64,000 bases of DNA from Paenibacillus oenotherae. Lineage in GTDB: Bacteria > Bacillota > Bacilli > Paenibacillales > Paenibacillaceae. The stretch covers positions 1 to 64,000 of the forward strand of contig NZ_JAHZIJ010000013.1 in NCBI RefSeq assembly GCF_019443105.1, read 5' to 3'. Position 1 is the first letter of the stretch; every line of letters begins with the position of its first letter. The notes under the pieces are model-generated. The model had not been told where the DNA came from and searched no databases. It saw only the letters and a program-made list of their open reading frames with translations. Of this stretch, positions 53,106-62,400 are shown in pieces. The position numbers and the translations under genes were made by a program.

Positions 53106-53147
53106 AAGAAATGCCTCCTTGCCTTTGACAGGCGGGAGGCATTTCTT
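53106..53147 (+). terminator. terminator after the CotF-like gene
   Basis: AAGAAATGCCTCC and GGAGGCATTTCTT form a 13-bp perfect stem 19 bases past the stop. Confidence 0.85.
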
Positions 53148-53287
53148 GCGGCTTCTCAGCCCATATAAGCGGCATTTAAGAGCAGCTTTCATGGAAATGT
53201 AACAAAGGCTTTCTTTTCCCCGTTGTTTTTGCCGTGAAGAATGTCTATTCTAAGTAAGAACAAGCATTTAATGAACGGAGGAAAGTA

Positions 53288-53812
53288 ATGAGTCAACAAC
53301 GTAATTTCACACCTGTCATTATCATCTTTTCGATTATTCTTATTGGGATTATCGCTACGCTGTTTTTCCTTCCCCAATATGATGGAGAGGTTAACTTCGA
53401 CGTTACGATTCTCCCCTTGCTGAACGCTATATTCAACTGCTTCACCTTTATTTTCTTGCTGCTGTCACTCTACGCCATCAAGAAGAAGAACATTCCCTTG
53501 CACCGGAATTTCATCCTTATGGCTTTCACGTCAACAGCGCTGTTTCTGGTTTCCTATGTGATCTATCATTTTATTACAGAGCCTACCAAATTCGGGGGCA
53601 GCGAGTGGCTTAAATACGTCTACTTCTTCGTCCTGATTACACATGTGCTGCTGGCAATCGTTAACGTTCCGCTTGCCCTCATTACAATAACAAGAGGCTT
53701 CAGCATGCAGATTGCGCGCCACCGGGCAATCGCCCGCTGGACAATGCCGATCTGGCTCTATGTCAGCGGCACAGGCGTAATCGTCTACCTGCTCATCTCG
53801 CCTTATTATTGA
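53288..53812 (+). CDS. ctaM: CtaM-like DUF420 membrane protein
   Basis: This 174-residue protein has five transmembrane helices (about 10-28, 43-63, 75-97, 113-135, 153-172). Conserved His residues lie at helix ends (LHRNF near residue 72, YHF near 93, THVLLA near 118, RHRAIARWTMPIWLY near 143). This matches the DUF420 family, which includes CtaM/YozB, needed for heme aa3-type cytochrome oxidase assembly. The gene is monocistronic, with GGAGGAAAGTA before the ATG and a terminator at 53828-53866. It is not next to cta genes here. Confidence 0.88.
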   Translation: MSQQRNFTPVIIIFSIILIGIIATLFFLPQYDGEVNFDVTILPLLNAIFNCFTFIFLLLSLYAIKKKNIPLHRNFILMAFTSTALFLVSYVIYHFITEPTKFGGSEWLKYVYFFVLITHVLLAIVNVPLALITITRGFSMQIARHRAIARWTMPIWLYVSGTGVIVYLLISPYY

Positions 53813-53827
53813 TCCCTTGCTACGAGG

Positions 53828-53866
53828 AATCGCCTTGCGGAGAACTGCTGCTTCCGCAAGGCGATT
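53828..53866. terminator. strong terminator after ctaM
   Basis: AATCGCCTTGCGGA and TCCGCAAGGCGATT form a 14-bp stem with an 11-nt loop, followed by TTTTC. Confidence 0.9.
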
Positions 53867-53899
53867 TTTTCTTGTTATAGCCCCTTGAATGATGGACGA

Positions 53900-54424
53900 T
53901 TATTTCACTATGTCTGGAAATGATTTCTCGGCATTATAGGGCTCGGAATGATTATTGCCTGCCAATACGATCTTGATTGTATTGCTGCCCTCTTTCAATA
54001 GCAGATCATTAATCGGAAACGGCTGATCATCCACGATGGGCCCCGCCACCTTGCCGTTCAAATAGACATGGATATGGCCCTCTCCATAGATGTGCTCCCC
54101 GCCATAGTTTGCCTTGGACAGCGTCAAATCCGTTGTCGCGGCAATCGAATATTTCTCGCCATCAAACTCCATTGTTCCGTCAATCTTGTATTGCTTCTCC
54201 TCAATCCCGCTCTCGGGCTTCTTGGGGGATTCGCTGCCTGCTGCCATAGCTGTATCCGCTGTTTCTGCTGTCGTCCCGGCACCGCCGCCTTGCTGTGAAC
54301 TGTTGGCCGTGTGATTATGAGCAGCCGGCTCATTCACACTTTCGTCTCCTGTCTCTTGCGAACCGCAGGCCCCCAATAGTAACATAAATAGTACAACCAG
54401 AATCCCTACTTTTCTCAACTTCAT
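53900..54424 (-). CDS. lipoprotein with His-containing extracellular domain
   Basis: This 174-residue lipoprotein has the lipobox LLGAC at residues 16-20. A Gly/Ser/Ala-rich linker with HNH near the N-terminus (about 25-75) precedes a compact domain (about 78-170) with GEGHIHVYLNGK and NNHSEPY. The domain's paired His motifs look suited to metal binding and remind me of small secreted copper-linked domains, but the family is not identified. It stands alone and diverges from the Lrp-type regulator at 54553. Confidence 0.7.
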   Translation of the reverse strand: MKLRKVGILVVLFMLLLGACGSQETGDESVNEPAAHNHTANSSQQGGGAGTTAETADTAMAAGSESPKKPESGIEEKQYKIDGTMEFDGEKYSIAATTDLTLSKANYGGEHIYGEGHIHVYLNGKVAGPIVDDQPFPINDLLLKEGSNTIKIVLAGNNHSEPYNAEKSFPDIVK

Positions 54425-54552
54425 CGCTCCTCATCGCCAATTGGAATTGCTACCGCATCACTGTTCTCATCATAATAGAAGTTCCCGTTCTCAATACATA
54501 CACTAGTGAAAGAAATACTGCGTTTCACTTTCACCATGAAAGGAATTGAATC

Positions 54553-54969
54553 ATGATACTTGATGACATCGATCGGACGATCATCAGCTGCTTGCAGAGC
54601 AATGCACGCATGCAATGGAAACAAATCGGCGAGAAAATACATATGAGCGGTCCGGCAGTGGCGAATCGGATACAAAGGCTGGAAGAGGCGGGCGTGATCG
54701 AGGGTTACACCGTTAAGCTTAATGAGAAGCTGGTTGGCAATGTCCATTGTATTTTCATTACTGTTGCTATAAAGGATTATAAGCATACAAAGTTCCAACA
54801 GTTTATCCAGACACGGGAAGAAATTAAAGAAGCCCACCGCATCAGCGGCGAGCCCTGCTTCATTCTCAAGGTGCAGTTGGCCGAATACGACAAGCTTGCC
54901 GGACTTCTTGATGAGATACTTGTATTCGGCCATTACAAGATTAACATCTCCATCGGCCAGAGCAAATAA
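54553..54969 (+). CDS. Lrp/AsnC family transcriptional regulator
   Basis: The protein has 138 residues. The N-terminal helix-turn-helix (about 3-50) reads LDDIDRTIISCLQSNARMQW, then GPAVANRIQRLEEAGVIEGY. The RAM/effector domain (about 60-135) has FITVAIKDYK...FILKVQL and DEILVFGHYKI. It probably senses an amino acid or related small molecule. AAAGGAATTGAATC lies before the ATG. The target is unknown; the divergent lipoprotein gene is the nearest candidate. Confidence 0.92.
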   Translation: MILDDIDRTIISCLQSNARMQWKQIGEKIHMSGPAVANRIQRLEEAGVIEGYTVKLNEKLVGNVHCIFITVAIKDYKHTKFQQFIQTREEIKEAHRISGEPCFILKVQLAEYDKLAGLLDEILVFGHYKINISIGQSK

Positions 54970-55041
54970 AGGTTTGACCGCAGGTGTATGACCGGGCACC
55001 GCACGGTGCGGACAAATCGCATACAGGCGGGAATGATCCGG

Positions 55042-56118
55042 TTAAGTTGCGGGCAGAAGCGATGCAATCGATACGACAGTGCCGCTTTCATTGGAGCGGA
55101 CAACAGCCTCAAGTACCGCCTGATTGCGGAACCCATCCTCAAGCGTGGCGAATTCAGACGCTGGCTTGCCCTGGACAAGCTCTGCGAATGATTGCCATGG
55201 ATCAAGACCGCAAGTCTCAGGCACCTCAATCGTTTCTGTCACAGTTCCCGGCTCTCCGTCCTTGGGATGGATCCAGATCAGCTGCTGGTCATTCAATGTG
55301 CTGGCATGCAGCGTGCCAAGATCGCCATAAACGGAGATGTCATGCTGATTGCCTGATCCGACTGCGTTGCGGGAGGTTTGGAATACACCTACAGCCCCGC
55401 TTGCGAACCGTGCATTAAAGCAGGCAAAATCATCGACAGCAACATTCATCGGCTCGCCCGTTCCGGGATTGGGGCGGGTTGGCACAATCGTCGACAGCAT
55501 AGCCTGCAATTCCGTCATCGTATCGCCAGTCAAATACTGTGCCAGATCGATCATATGCGAGCCAAGATCACCCAGCGTGCCTGTCCCTGTAATGCGTTCG
55601 TCAAACCTCCATACGAAAGGGGTATTGAACGGAGGCGCCCCCCATTCCTGCAAATATTGCACGAATACATGATTCACTCGTCCAAGCTTGCCGCTCTGGA
55701 TCATTTGCTTGGCATACTGAAACGCAGGTCCATAGCGATACGAGAAATTAATGATGCAAGGGATCGGATTGCGGCGGTAAAGCTCCATCACCTCCAGAGC
55801 CTCCCCATACGTCCGTGTTAACGGTTTTTCTGCGAAAAGCGGCTTCCCTGCGGCAATACACGCCTTCAAAATATCCGCATGCGTATCATTAGGGGTGACC
55901 GAGACAACCCCATCCACCTCGGAATCTTCAATCAGAGCCTGAAAAGTCCCGTAACGTCGCGCTTCCTCCACTCCAAGCTCATCGCCAACCTGTTGAAGCG
56001 CCAGCTCGCTCACATCGCATAACGCTGTTATGCGTACACCAGGGACCTTCCCGAACTGCTGAATGTGAAAGCGTGCCATCCCTCCAAGGCCTATCAGGCC
56101 TATACGTACCTCGTGCAT
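55042..56118 (-). CDS. Gfo/Idh/MocA family oxidoreductase
   Basis: The protein has 358 residues from ATG 56118 (GTGAGG nine bases upstream). The N-terminal Rossmann domain (about 5-125) has IGLIGLGGMARFH and the family motif AEKPLTRTYGEA (near 92-103, with the EKP Lys). The GFO_IDH_MocA C-terminal domain (about 130-330) has GDLGSHMIDLAQYLTGD (near 185) with the catalytic-type His. Such enzymes oxidise sugars, inositols or related compounds with NAD(P); the substrate is not deducible. A perfect palindrome (56191-56207) lies 73 bases upstream. Confidence 0.92.
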   Translation of the reverse strand: MHEVRIGLIGLGGMARFHIQQFGKVPGVRITALCDVSELALQQVGDELGVEEARRYGTFQALIEDSEVDGVVSVTPNDTHADILKACIAAGKPLFAEKPLTRTYGEALEVMELYRRNPIPCIINFSYRYGPAFQYAKQMIQSGKLGRVNHVFVQYLQEWGAPPFNTPFVWRFDERITGTGTLGDLGSHMIDLAQYLTGDTMTELQAMLSTIVPTRPNPGTGEPMNVAVDDFACFNARFASGAVGVFQTSRNAVGSGNQHDISVYGDLGTLHASTLNDQQLIWIHPKDGEPGTVTETIEVPETCGLDPWQSFAELVQGKPASEFATLEDGFRNQAVLEAVVRSNESGTVVSIASLLPAT

Positions 56119-56190
56119 TGCATATAACCTCACTTTCCTGAATGAAAGTAGCTGACCTCTCGTATAAATGTGGCAGAAAACGGTTCCAAT

Positions 56191-56207
56191 AATGATATAG
56201 TATCATT
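56191..56207. promoter_or_regulatory. perfect palindrome upstream of the Gfo/Idh gene
   Basis: AATGATA-TAG-TATCATT: 7-base perfect arms with a 3-base centre. The site lies in the roughly 100-bp region between the terminator at 56225-56266 and the gene start, so it is a likely operator for a dimeric repressor. Confidence 0.55.
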
Positions 56208-56224
56208 TCACAGCATGGATAAAT

Positions 56225-56266
56225 AGCCGGAGTCTTCCATCCATTCCATAGGAAGAAGCTCCGGCT
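56225..56266 (-). terminator. terminator after the small secreted repeat protein
   Basis: AGCCGGAGCTTCTTCC and GGAAGACTCCGGCT pair with a two-base bulge, ending in a short AT-rich run on the minus strand. Confidence 0.7.
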
Positions 56267-56361
56267 GTATTTACAATCATTTTGGCCGCCTTGAGATATC
56301 AGCATATGGCTGCTTCGTCTGGCCCGGCCATTCAATAAGCACGCTGTCCAATTCAACCGTA

Positions 56362-56865
56362 TCAACTGCTGCGCTGCTCGCTGATCCCTTCGATCTCGGC
56401 ACGAATATCCCTGTACAGCTGCCTTGCTGTTTTGCCTTGGGTAGCGATTCCGAGCTTCGCTGCAATGCTTTGCAAGCGGGCCAGTCTTTTGGCGCTTTGC
56501 TCCCTTCTGAACCGCTCCCACTTGGCCTTGTCCGCTTTGCTGGCGGCACGCAATTCCTTGTGGAGCTGCTTGGCTGACTTCCCTTCCGTTGCAATGCCAA
56601 AATATTGGGCGGCTTCCTTCAGCCGCTTCATCCGGTAGGCTCTTCGTTCCTCATGCATAGCCTTCCATTCGCCATGCTCCGCTTTTGCTGCCCCATGCCA
56701 TTTTCTTTCCCCCGGCGCGTCTTCCCACTGTCCGCTTTCCTCGGCCTGCCTCTTCTCCGGCGTCACCGTCTTGCTGGTGTCATAACCTGCGGATACCGGA
56801 GCCGCTGTTAACAGAACAGCAGCGGAGACAGCCCCAACAAACCATTGCAGCTTCCCATTCTTCAT
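56362..56865 (-). CDS. small secreted Lys/Arg-rich repeat protein
   Basis: This 167-residue protein starts at ATG 56865 (AAAGGGG upstream). Signal peptide about residues 6-27 (FVGAVSAAVLLTAAPVSA). The mature part is highly charged and holds two copies of a helical unit near 80-115 and 125-160: RLKEAAQYFGIATEGKSAKQ and RLQSIAAKLGIATQGKTARQ. The motif LGIAT-G-K-x-A-x-QL is shared. Function unknown; the idea resembles the repeat protein at 12872-13687, but the units differ. Confidence 0.72.
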   Translation of the reverse strand: MKNGKLQWFVGAVSAAVLLTAAPVSAGYDTSKTVTPEKRQAEESGQWEDAPGERKWHGAAKAEHGEWKAMHEERRAYRMKRLKEAAQYFGIATEGKSAKQLHKELRAASKADKAKWERFRREQSAKRLARLQSIAAKLGIATQGKTARQLYRDIRAEIEGISEQRSS

Positions 56866-57000
56866 CTTTGAGGGCCCCTTTGCTTCTGAGTGATGTTTGC
56901 TACACTTGGATAGTTTGTCCAATTATGCATGCAATCATGAGCATAAATTCCGCAGCATCATCTCCATCGCATACAAGGCCGCTCAAAAACAGGCCAGACC

Positions 57001-58170
57001 CTACTGCTCTAACTGGCGAAGCATGCGCAGCAGCTCCTCCTTGGCAAAATGCTCTCCGATAAACACCGCAACATCATTCACATGGCCCTGCGGTGTAATG
57101 CGCGTAAATTCCAGCTCGCGGTAAGCATATTGGAACAGAAATCTGCTGTTCGTATCCGAGAACGTTAGAATGCCTTTCGCACGATATACTTCCTTCGGAA
57201 GCGCCGCGATAAGAGCCTCGAACGCATGACTGCTAACCGCACGGTCAAAATAATGCGTCAATGTCATCACATGCTCATGGGTATGATGATGGTGATGGTG
57301 ATGACTCTCGCTGTTATGCTGACCATTGGCATGAGTGTGGTCTTGGCTATCGTGCTGATGGTCGCGATTGCTGGCATTGTCATGGCTATCTTGATTATGG
57401 TCGCGATTGCTGACATTGTCATGGCTAGCGTGATTATGGTCATGATTGCTGGCATCGTCATGGCTATCGTGTGTGCAATTTGCTCCGCAAATGTGCTGGT
57501 CATGTTCATGGTGTGGCCATGAACCGATGCTGGCAGCCTGCTCTGAAAGATCGAATAATCGCATGTCCGTTACACAGCGGATCGTCACCGTAAGCGGCGC
57601 ATGCGGGTTAAGCTCTCTAATTAATTGCTGCGCCTCAACCAGCTCCTCCGGAGCAATCTTGTCGGCCTTATTGACGATCAGGTCGGTTGCGCAGCGAATT
57701 TGATCCTGCATCAGCTTATACGTCCGTCCGCCGCGCCGACTGCGCGCCAGAAGCTCAGGTCCATCCACGACGGTAATTACTTTTCGCAGATCAATACGGG
57801 TATACATGGACGTTTCGGTTATGCCATCTATAATTTCCAGCGGATTGGCAGCGCCCGTCGATTCAATAATGATGACATCAGGCCTATGCTCCTCTATCAG
57901 GTCCTTGATCTCCATGCTGAGATCCCCGCGGATCGTACAGCAAATACAGCCGCTCAGCATTTCCGCCATTGGAATATCACTGTCAACGAGTTGGCCGTCC
58001 AGATTCACGTCTCCCAGCTCATTCATGATGACTGCCACCTTCACATCTGCGGCTTTATAGTAATCAATTACGTGATTTAACAGCGTTGTCTTGCCGCTGC
58101 CCAGAAATCCCGAGAACAGATAGATGGGAATGGTCCGTTTATTATCCATGTTAGATGCAACAGTTGACAT
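57001..58170 (-). CDS. CobW/COG0523 GTPase, probable metallochaperone (His-rich)
   Basis: This 389-residue P-loop GTPase has Walker A SGFLGSGKTTLLNH near residue 20, the metal-binding CxCC motif GCICCTIRGDL near 75 and GTP-base motif NKAD near 166. A C-terminal CobW_C domain (about 300-385) is present. An insertion of about 85 residues (about 215-300) is packed with His, Asp and Asn and ends in a run of His and HTHEH. This is the form of zinc metallochaperones of the ZagA/YciC type. In B. subtilis such genes are Zur-controlled, but no Zur box was recognised upstream. AAGGA lies nine bases before the ATG. Confidence 0.9.
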   Translation of the reverse strand: MSTVASNMDNKRTIPIYLFSGFLGSGKTTLLNHVIDYYKAADVKVAVIMNELGDVNLDGQLVDSDIPMAEMLSGCICCTIRGDLSMEIKDLIEEHRPDVIIIESTGAANPLEIIDGITETSMYTRIDLRKVITVVDGPELLARSRRGGRTYKLMQDQIRCATDLIVNKADKIAPEELVEAQQLIRELNPHAPLTVTIRCVTDMRLFDLSEQAASIGSWPHHEHDQHICGANCTHDSHDDASNHDHNHASHDNVSNRDHNQDSHDNASNRDHQHDSQDHTHANGQHNSESHHHHHHHTHEHVMTLTHYFDRAVSSHAFEALIAALPKEVYRAKGILTFSDTNSRFLFQYAYRELEFTRITPQGHVNDVAVFIGEHFAKEELLRMLRQLEQ

Positions 58171-58477
58171 CGATCGTCATCCTTCCAGTTGTATATAGTT
58201 GAAGTCATATGCAGGGCAGCTTCGCCGAATATCCCGCACGGGTCGGTCGATCTTGGCTGCCGGGTATGACGGGTGCTGCCATGCATATAGCATTTACGGA
58301 TGCAGCCATATAACTCTACCATGATACCATCTGGGAATGCGTGTATAAAGTCTGTCTCTCAGGCCAAAGGAGAGAATACCTCATTCGCTTGCATGAACAC
58401 AGTGTTCTGGAATTGCTGAGAAATTCCATGCTATGCACCATGCCGATTTGCCAATGCCCGGCGTCATTGCTTCGTGT

Positions 58478-58520
58478 CCAGTGCTAGTGCCCAGTCCCTT
58501 TGCCCAGTGCTAGTGCCCAG
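58478..58520. repeat. direct repeat of 17 bp in an empty region
   Basis: CCAGTGCTAGTGCCCAG occurs at 58478-58494 and again at 58504-58520, a period of 26 bp. The region 58171-58907 between the CobW gene and element copy D has no credible gene; a 71-codon ORF there has no ribosome site or recognisable content. A palindrome GAACACAGTGTTC lies just upstream (58395-58407). Confidence 0.8.
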
Positions 58521-58754
58521 CATGCCACAGAAACTGGCGGGAATGAGGTTGGCTTCAGTAAGCCTGTTTTTTTCGTCTTTCAGACAAGTTTGTGGCTCGT
58601 TTGGTGCGCTGTAACCAGGTTTTTCCGTTGTATAGTAATGTTTCGAGCGGATGTGGTTAATTTCTTGAATTTGTAGCACGGAATTTCCTGCTTATAGCGC
58701 GCAATCGCGTTGTCGATCTATACATTAACGGGATTTTTTCTGCTTACCTTACAA

Positions 58755-58805
58755 GACGGATGCCACATGATTCCGTGCCAGACGGATGTTACACGATTCG
58801 TACCA
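58755..58805. repeat. tandem pair of about 26 bp
   Basis: GACGGATG...GTGCCA (58755-58780) is followed directly by GACGGATG...GTACCA (58781-58805), with several differences. It lies in the same noncoding region as the 17-bp repeat and just before element copy D. Confidence 0.75.
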
Positions 58806-58907
58806 GATTCAATGCAGAGCCCTCACGGAATTTTGAGACAAAAACCGCTGCAGGTCATGCCGAATTTTCTCAACAGACCGTGGCTGTTCCCAGAACGAGA
58901 AGCAAAG

Positions 58908-59447
58908 GGGCTGTACCGAAAGTTTGAAAATTTCAGCTCCCGCTTTAAAGAAGCTGTATGATGTGGAATACCTGCGATCATGGGACTGTTGACGCGCTCC
59001 CCGCCAGAGAACGATCCGTCATTCAAACGCCGAGACAAGCGAGATTCGAGATTCAAGCTGCGAGCCTGGCGAAACATTATGAAACATGCGAAACATGCGA
59101 AACGGCATGTATTTGCTCATTTCTGGCCCCATGAAGGTGAAATGCCTGCCAGAGTGCAGGTATTTCACCTTCGTTTCTCCTTAAAGGACGATTTTTTCTC
59201 AAATTCATGCTTCATCGCAGGAATTTAACCAATATGGCGTCTTGTAACCGAAATTCATGCACATTCGCAGGCTTCTGTCCCCGTCACGCTGCCTTCAAAC
59301 CACACTAAACCACACTTGTAGAAGGAGTTGTCCAAAGTCTCCATATACAAGAAAGATGCCTCCAACGCCACTTTTCAGTGGGTTTGAAGGCATCTCTTCA
59401 CATCATTTGGGACTGACCTATTGGATATTGGACTTTTCGGAAAGCCC
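58908..59447. repeat. dispersed 0.5-kb MITE-like element, copy D
   Basis: This 540-bp element is in the same orientation as copy B. Left end GGGCTGTACCGAAAG; right end GGACTTTTCGGAAAGCCC (59430-59447). Internal order: GATGTGG...CCTGCGATCATGG, GATCCGTCATTCAAACGCCG, a small tandem expansion GAAACATGCGAAACATGCG (59089-59107), the 40-nt near-palindrome (59133-59172), the ATGC...CGCAGG motifs, and the hairpin AAGATGCCTCCAA...GAAGGCATCT. It lies about 40 bp past the NRPS stop. Confidence 0.82.
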
Positions 59448-59487
59448 GCTTTTTCACAAGGTATCTTGTGCGATGCGGGGGCTTCAC

Positions 59488-62400
59488 TTAGAAATCGAAG
59501 TCAGCCTCGAACAAGTCAAGCTTTCGATTGCCGCGAGGTGCCGCAGGCACCGGCTCCGTTTCTGCTGCTTGGCGCAGCGAGCCGGTTAACTGCTCCAAGG
59601 TCGCTTCCGGTTCAGCAGCAGCTGCCGCAAGCAAGCTTATATATCCGTTCGCCATCTCTGTTATCGTAGCCTGACGGAAGAGGCTGGAACGGTACTCGAA
59701 CATCAAGTCGATCGCCCCGTTCTTCTCCTCTGCCTGTACGACCAAATCCAATTTGGCGGCGGTGCTGGCCAGCTCAATCGGCAGCCATTGAAGATCGCCT
59801 GTCTGCGTTGGGCTGACATCCATATTTTGCAGGACGAACATCGTGTTGAACAACGGATGGCGGGTAGCATCCCAGCGAATCATACCCTCTTCATCCAGCA
59901 GGTCTACCAGTTCCTCCACCTGCAGCCATGGGTGCTCGAATGAAGAGAGAACTTGCTCCTTCACCTCTGCAAGCCACTGCTGGAACGGAAGTTTTCTTAC
60001 CGGCCGGCTGCGAAGTGCCAACGTGTTCAACAGCAATCCCGTTGTATGCGTCAGATCAGGATGCGACCGGTTCGCTACAGGTACGCCGGTGACGACATCT
60101 TCAAGACCCGACCAGCGTCCAAGCATCGCTTGATAGCCTGCAAACAGAACCATAAACAAGGTGCTGCCAGACCGTCCTGCAAGCTCATTCAGTGCTGCCG
60201 TCTGCTCCGCATCAATCGTAACGCGGATTCGTGCCCCCGCGTCCTTATGCAGCGGATTCGTTAACACGGATCTCGGCTCATCGGTTGGCAGATTGACCTC
60301 TGGCACTCCGCCTGAGAACTGCCCGGACCAGAATGCGCGGTGCTTCTCCATATCGATACCGGAGTCGCTGCGTTTCAGCCATTCTGTATAATCTTTCAAC
60401 TGAGCCGATACCGGAGGCAAGCCGCTTCCTGAATACAGCGCAATCAGATCCCGGATCAGAATCCCTCCCGATACTCCATCGGACACAAGGTGATGAATAT
60501 CGAACAATAACAGATGGACATCGTCCTCAAGGCGAACCAGCTCTGCTCTGAACAATGGCGCACTGCTCGTATCGAATGGCTTCAGCCATTGCTGCACGGC
60601 TTCTTCCAAATTCCCATTCTCAGCCGAATAGAAGGCATCCTTATTCGAGAGCTTGAGTGGAGACTCCACCTGCTCCTGAACCAGTTGAACCATCTGGCCT
60701 TGAACTTGTCTGAAGGAGGTGCGCAGCGACTCGTGCCGCTGGATCAGCCCTTCCAACGCTTGTCCCAATCGATCAGAATCAATTGTACCTGTCAGCTTCA
60801 ACACGGTCGGCATATTGTAAGACAAGCTGCCAGGGTTGAACTGCCCATGGATGAGCATTTGGTTCTGCGCCGACGATACAGGATAGTACAGCTTCTTCTC
60901 AACTTTTGGAATGCTCGACAGCGTTAGCGTGCCCATGCTGCCATTCTCAATCATGACCGCTAGCTCACGGATAGTCGGATGAATGAACAGCTCCCTAAGC
61001 GCCAGACGGACAGAGAACGTCTGCTCGATCCTGGCCGTCAGCGCAGCAGCCTTCAATGAATGGCCGCCAAGCTCGAAGAAGTTGTCGTTGACGCCAATCG
61101 TCTCGCGTCCCAGCAGCTCCTGCCACAGGGCAGCCAGCTTCTCCTCCGTCTCGGTTGCCGGAGCCTCGTACGCCGTCCCCGTATCCATCGATACTGTGTC
61201 CGGCGCCGGCAACGCCCGGCGATCCGCTTTGCCGCTTGCTGTCAGCGGCATGATCTCCACCTGCACGAATGCAGCCGGAATCATGTAATCCGGCAGCAGC
61301 TCCGCACAGTGGCGGCGCAGCTCCCCTGACGTGCACGCCCGGTCTGCGACCACATAGCCGCACAGCTGCTTGTCGCCTGCTCCATCCTCGCGCACCGTCA
61401 CGACTGCTTCCGATACCGGCTCGTACGCCAGCAGTGTCCGCTCGATCTCGCCCAGCTCGATCCGGTAGCCCCGCACCTTCACCTGATCATCGATCCGGCC
61501 CAGGTACTGGATCTCGCCGTTCTCCATCCATCTCGCCAGGTCGCCCGTCCGGTACATGACCGTTCCCGGCACGAACGGATTCGCCACGAACTTCTCTGCC
61601 GTCAGATCCGGACGGTTCGCATAGCCCGCTGCCAGCTGCACACCCGCGATGCACAGCTCGCCCGGCACGCCGATCGGCTGTGCCAGCCCGCTGCTGCTAA
61701 TGATGTACAGCGCTGTATTGTCGATGGGACGGCCGATTGGCACGAATCCAAGACCGCTATCCGGCACACATTCATACACCGACACGTCCACCGTTGCTTC
61801 TGTCGGTCCATACAGGTTAATCAGACGCGTCTCTCCGAGACCGCAGCTCCGCGTCAGTTCGTAGAATCGCTCCACATGCACCGTATGCAGCGCCTCGCCG
61901 CTCGCGAACACCTGCCGCAGGCTGGCCAGCTTCTCTGCCAGCACTTCCGCCGGCTCGCCCTGCACCGTCTCCAGGAACGCCGCCAGCATGGACGGCACGA
62001 AGTGCATCGTTGTGACTTTGCGCCGCTGAATCGCCTCCATCAGCTGCGCCGGGTCTTTCTCCGCTCCCGGCGCCAGGAACGCCACGCTTGCTCCGGCCAT
62101 CATCCACCAGAACAGCTCCCACACCGATACGTCGAAGCTGTATGGCGTCTTCTGCAGGATCACATCCCCCTCGCCCAGCGGGTACGCCTTCTGCATCCAA
62201 TGGATCCGGTTGATCACCGATTCATGGCGGATCATGACCCCTTTAGGACGTCCTGTCGAGCCCGAGGTGTACAGAATGTAGGCCAGATCATCCGGTGCGC
62301 CCACCGGAGCCAGCGGCTCCACCGCGCCTTCGCGCCATGCCGCATCGTCCAGATCGATCAGCGTGACAGCTGGCATCGCCCCCGTATCGGCAGCCGCTGC

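Noticed and set aside
54421-54999. 192-codon minus-strand ORF opposite the Lrp-type regulator
   Set aside because: It is antisense to a clear Lrp/AsnC gene with a ribosome site and has no recognisable protein features.
57226-57522. 98-codon plus-strand ORF with repeated hydrophobic segments
   Set aside because: It is the antisense reading of the His/Asp repeat region of the CobW-like gene.
58464-58679. 71-codon minus-strand ORF in the empty region before copy D
   Set aside because: No ribosome site, overlaps direct repeats, and no recognisable protein character.
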